From Lotus japonicus (lineage: Eukaryota > Streptophyta > Magnoliopsida > Fabales > Fabaceae), in the NCBI RefSeq assembly GCF_012489685.1, contig NC_080044.1, forward strand, positions 49,414,964-49,478,963: 64,000 bases of DNA. The letters are read 5' to 3'. Positions 61,001-64,000 of the stretch are shown here, one piece after another; position 1 is the stretch's first letter, and each line of letters opens with the position of its first letter. The notes beneath the pieces were generated by a model, which searched no databases, had not been told where the DNA came from, and saw only the letters and a program-made list of their open reading frames with translations. The position numbers were made by a program, and so were the translations under genes.

Positions 61001-62150
61001 AAGAGAATTTTTTGTATGGGAGGCTGAGGCATACGCTGATTTCTTGGCAATGATAAATTCAGTTGTGCCTAGTGTGGAGGTTGATTCCTTATTGTGGTTG
61101 GGGGATGCCAATGGCCAGTTTACAATTAAAGCTTGCTGTGCAAATGTGGAACTACAGCTCTATGGGCCTCCCTCATGGGTGATACCATCGCGTGACCGGC
61201 GGATAGTGCCTCCGAAGATCATACTCTTTGTTTGGCAAGCGTCTTTGAACAAGGTTAGATGTCAAACCTGATACGGCGTGGAGTGGAGGTGGATGCGGAA
61301 GGGGTTTGTGTGCTATGTGGCCAGGGGGTTGAAACGGTAAGCCATCTTTTACTTGCTTGCCCTTTTGCTTGGCTTTTGTGGAGTAGGGTGCTGCAACGGG
61401 AAGGTGTAGTTTGGTGTATTCCTTCAACGGTGGAGGCCTTATTACTTGAGTGGAGTTCATTGCGAGTGGTAACTGATGTTGTTCTATGGAGTTTGGTGCC
61501 ATATTCTTTAGGTTGGTCAGTATGGATGGAAAGAAATGGGGTAATATTCAGGGGGTCTGCTGCAGATTCGGAATCAGTATGAGATATGCATAGTACACGC
61601 ATCTATTGGTGGCTAAGAGCTAGCAATTTAGAATGTTCTTATTCTTTGGTTGATTTTATGCAGAATTTTGATAAGGTTCAGATGCAGCAGGTGAGGAAGA
61701 AATCGCGAAGTGCAATATGGTCTTGTCCGCCTCATGGGGTACTAAAGTTTAATGTTGATGGAGCGGCTAGAGGAGCACCAGGTGTAGGTGGGATTGGAGG
61801 GGTTATTCGGGATTGGAATGGTCTGATTGTTTTTCTCGAGAAATGTGGGGACTCTGTTTGCGCATGAGGCAGAGGTTAAGGTGGTAAGGAAGGCCCTGGA
61901 ATTTTGCAAGGACTTTGGGTTGAGTGGGGTGATGGTGGAGAGCGATTCAACGCTTGCGGCGGGGTGGGTGAATAAGCTCTCTTATAGGCCTTGGAAGCTG
62001 TTAACAGACTTGCACTCAATTGATATGTTACGACAAGAAATTGATTGTAGGGAGATTTGTCATGTCTATAGAGAGGCAAATGTTCAAGCGGATTACCTGG
62101 CAAAGTCTGGATGTGATAGAGAAGAGGAGCTATGTGTATATTGTCCTTAA
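58040..62150 (+). pseudogene. LINE B ORF2 (endonuclease-RT-RNase H), many breaks
   Basis: It begins with VTWNVRGLGREEKRKAV. After a frame change at about 58120 come FMQETKLNEG and VVVGEDFNTIL, and after another at about 58600 VSDHRAICLNWG. The RT runs from about 59100 with APGPDDFNFTFF, DYRPISLIGSIYK, a stop at 59726, then LKLDFAKGYGNIEW, GLRQGDPLSPLLF and the catalytic LQFADDTLLFSEA. Further frame changes occur near 60236, 60900, 61260, 61582 and 61860. A zf-RVT region (VPPKIILFVWQASLNKVRCQ; CVLCGQGVETVSHLLLACP) and an RNase H (VLKFNVDGAARGAPGVGGIG; VMVESDSTLAAGWVNKL) end it. At least six disruptions make it dead. Confidence 0.9.
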
Positions 62151-62159
62151 TAGAGTGTA

Positions 62160-63480
62160 TAATATTGCTGCAAAAATTTTCTGGTTCTATTTGGATTTTT
62201 TTTTGTAGGGACAATATACTAAGGATGTTATGCTCGGTTACGGGAGTAATCAAAAGACAGCAAATTTCATCCTAAGGTGAGATTTGCTTTTCTCCATTTT
62301 GCTGTGGTGTCCCTTTGTTATGGAGAATTGCCCGTTTTGCCTTGCTGCTGTTGCCGTTGTTTCTGTCCTGATCTATTTGCTGCTCTCCACCTACTTAATT
62401 TTCTTGATGCTATGAACGAGAGGGTGGGACGTTGGATAGCTGCTGGTGGTGTCTTACTTGCTTGCATTTGATATTGGTGGAAAAATTAGAGATGGTGCTG
62501 ATGTTATCAATGTGAACGGGGTGCCAATGATGTTGCTGTGTCTCATTGCCGCTGCTGTTTTCTTGGCTGTTTTGCCCGTGTCCGGTCTTCATGCAGGTGC
62601 TGGTGTTGATAATGTGTTGCTGATGCAGATTTAGTAAAGGATAAAGATTGGAATATGGTGTTGAGAAGCTATTTCCATGTTTACCGGTGCTGGTGCTGGT
62701 TGTTTACTGTTTTTGTTGTTGCTGAAAGCATAATGTTGTTGCTGTCTTATTACCCTTACGGAGGCTGTCACCTGTTTTTGTTGATGCTGTTGCTGTACAA
62801 AGTTACCTATTGTTTCATGTTGCTGTTGAGTGATGTCCCATGATGTTGCTGCTGTCATTGATGATGTTGTTATATGTTGCTGATTGCTGTTGCTGGTTTT
62901 TTTTCTGCTCCTGTTGCTGCTGAAATACAAACGCTGGTGTTGCTGTTGCTGTTTATTCTGCCTGTTGCTGGAGCTGCTGTTGTTGTACGAAAATACCTAT
63001 TGCTGTTGCTGTCATTGATGGTGCTGTTATGTGTTGCTGATTGCTGCTGCTGGTTTTTTTGCTGCTGTTGTTGCTGTAATAAAAACGCTGGTGTTTGCTG
63101 TTGCGAGCTGCTGTTGCTGTACGAAAATACATGTTGTTATTGCTGTTTTTGATGTTACTCATTCCACATGTCATGATCGGTTCCAAGGGTTGAACTTAAT
63201 TAATTTTTGACATCTAATTTTTTGGTCAGTTGCAGAATGGCTATCTCAAGATTGTGGTACTCTTTTTTCTTGCTTGGTTTTTATCCCAATGAGTTTTTCC
63301 AAGTAAGGTTTTAATGAGGCTCTTTCTTGGGATTTTCTCTAAGTCATTATGCGGGTTGGTGGTGGGTTCTTCTCAGCTCAGTTTGTATCCAATGTTTATG
63401 TCTTTGTGAACCTCAGATTGTATTTACTTCTTGCCTTGAGTTGGTTTTATACTCAGGTTATTTTTAATAATATTCTTTCA
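62160..63480 (+). repeat. LINE B 3' region rich in GCTGTTGCTG-type repeats
   Basis: From about 62330 to 63140 imperfect GYTGYTGCTG triplet repeats dominate, interrupted by near-direct repeats of TGCTGTACGAAAATACxTxTTG and TGATTGCTGxTGCTGGTTTTTT. ORFs in it (e.g. 62874-63152) encode only Leu/Cys/Val runs and are not genes. The last 250 bp is a conventional LINE 3' UTR (CCCAATGAGTTTTTCCAAGT, GGTTTTAATGAGGC) similar in character to the LINE C 3' end, then CATCTTTCGAAAAAAAAA. Confidence 0.8.
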
Positions 63481-63495
63481 TCTTTCGAAAAAAAA

Positions 63496-64000
63496 ATATA
63501 GATAAAAACTACAAAAATCTAGCAAATCATAATAAAAACTCATAAAATCCCGAATTAATTAAAAATCTGAAAATTCAATAAAAATACCATAAAAATTAAT
63601 TAATACTCTAGAAATAAATAATAAGATAAATTAAGATAAAATCATGAAATAAACAACCTAAATCCTAATCAAATCTAAAATTTAAAAAGGTACTAAATAA
63701 ATATAGATAAAAACTATCAAAATCTAACAAATCACAATAAAAACTCATAAAATCTTGAATTAAATAAAAATCCAAAAAATCAATAAAAATACCATAAAAA
63801 TTAATTAATACTCTAAAAATAAATTAAGATAAAATCAAGAAATAAACAACCTAAATCTTAATCAAATCTAAAATTTAAAAATGTATTTTTTTATGAGAAT
63901 TAACGTGAGAATGACACGTCACTAAATTCCTAAATTTATTAAAAATCCGAAAATTCAATAAAAATACCATAAAAATTAATTAATACTCTAAAAATATATC
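63496..64000. repeat. Continuation of the ~205-bp AT-rich repeat
   Basis: Starts with the right TSD of LINE B and repeats the AAATCCGAAAATTCAATAAAA-type unit at about 63567, 63771 and 63947, with one GAGAATGACACGTCACTAA copy at 63908. It continues beyond the window. Confidence 0.85.

Larger units (their letters stand above)
55663..63495 (+). mobile_element. Near-full-length L1-type LINE (LINE B)
   Basis: It sits inside the 205-bp repeat: the repeat breaks after ATATAGATAAAAA (55650-55662) and resumes with ATATAGATAAAAA (63496-63508) and CTACAAAAATCTAGC, as in other copies. The 13-bp duplication and A-run are the marks of a LINE insertion. The element is 7.83 kb, with a 5' UTR, ORF1, ORF2 and an unusually long 3' part. 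All coding regions are broken. Confidence 0.92.

Noticed and set aside
62631..63186. Leu/Cys-rich or Gln/Asn-rich ORFs in the triplet-repeat tract
   Set aside because: They are products of the GCTGTT repeat in several frames and both strands; nothing supports translation.

Overview
The window is nuclear DNA of a eudicot plant, probably a legume. The genes have canonical GT-AG introns, the intergenic DNA is AT-rich and full of plant transposons, and several repeat ends look like legume-type MITEs. Species cannot be fixed from the window. I assembled exon models by hand from splice sites and remembered plant protein families; no alignment was run.

Six protein genes are well supported. They are an ACR8-type four-ACT-domain protein (+, 3481-5800), an AT-hook/PPC (AHL) protein (-, 8374-12186), plastid ClpR2 (-, 23614-27652), a cornichon homologue (-, 36951-40304), a small two-exon DUF7054/At4g22758-like protein (-, 42680-43993) and ribosomal protein S24 (-, 46026-46875). 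They are unrelated housekeeping or regulatory genes and form no pathway. A seventh locus (-, about 15.7-20.7 kb) has several exon-like open segments with plausible splice sites, but I do not recognise it.

Most of the rest is transposon-derived. Two nearly full-length L1-type LINEs lie on the + strand. LINE A (27847-35484, 12-bp TSD) has an ORF2 broken by one in-frame TGA, and its ORF1 is split by a 1.94-kb solo LTR that itself contains a 546-bp hAT-type element. LINE B (55663-63495, 13-bp TSD) is heavily frameshifted and sits in a ~205-bp AT-rich repeat. There are at least six 5'-truncated or decayed LINE pieces (6.65-7.7, 19.6, 25.3, 41.5-42.4, 45.0 and 49.7-51.8 kb).

Three Helitron 3' termini (hairpin plus CTAGT) are visible. 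One belongs to a complete-looking 1.6-kb element (21020-22628). Another pairs with a plausible 5' end to outline a 7.4-kb element (47571-54942). Other pieces are a partial long LTR at the left edge, a short copia-type LTR with a PBS-like site, and several MITEs, of which three have clear target-site duplications. MITEs lie in the ACR8 5' flank and in introns of AHL, ClpR2, cornichon and DUF7054 genes.

No bacterial-type system, CRISPR array, rRNA or tRNA gene was seen. The most interesting features are the nested insertions with every target duplication legible, the LINE placed 194 bp from the ClpR2 start codon, the Helitrons carrying unidentified gene-like pieces, and the unidentified split locus at 15.7-20.7 kb.
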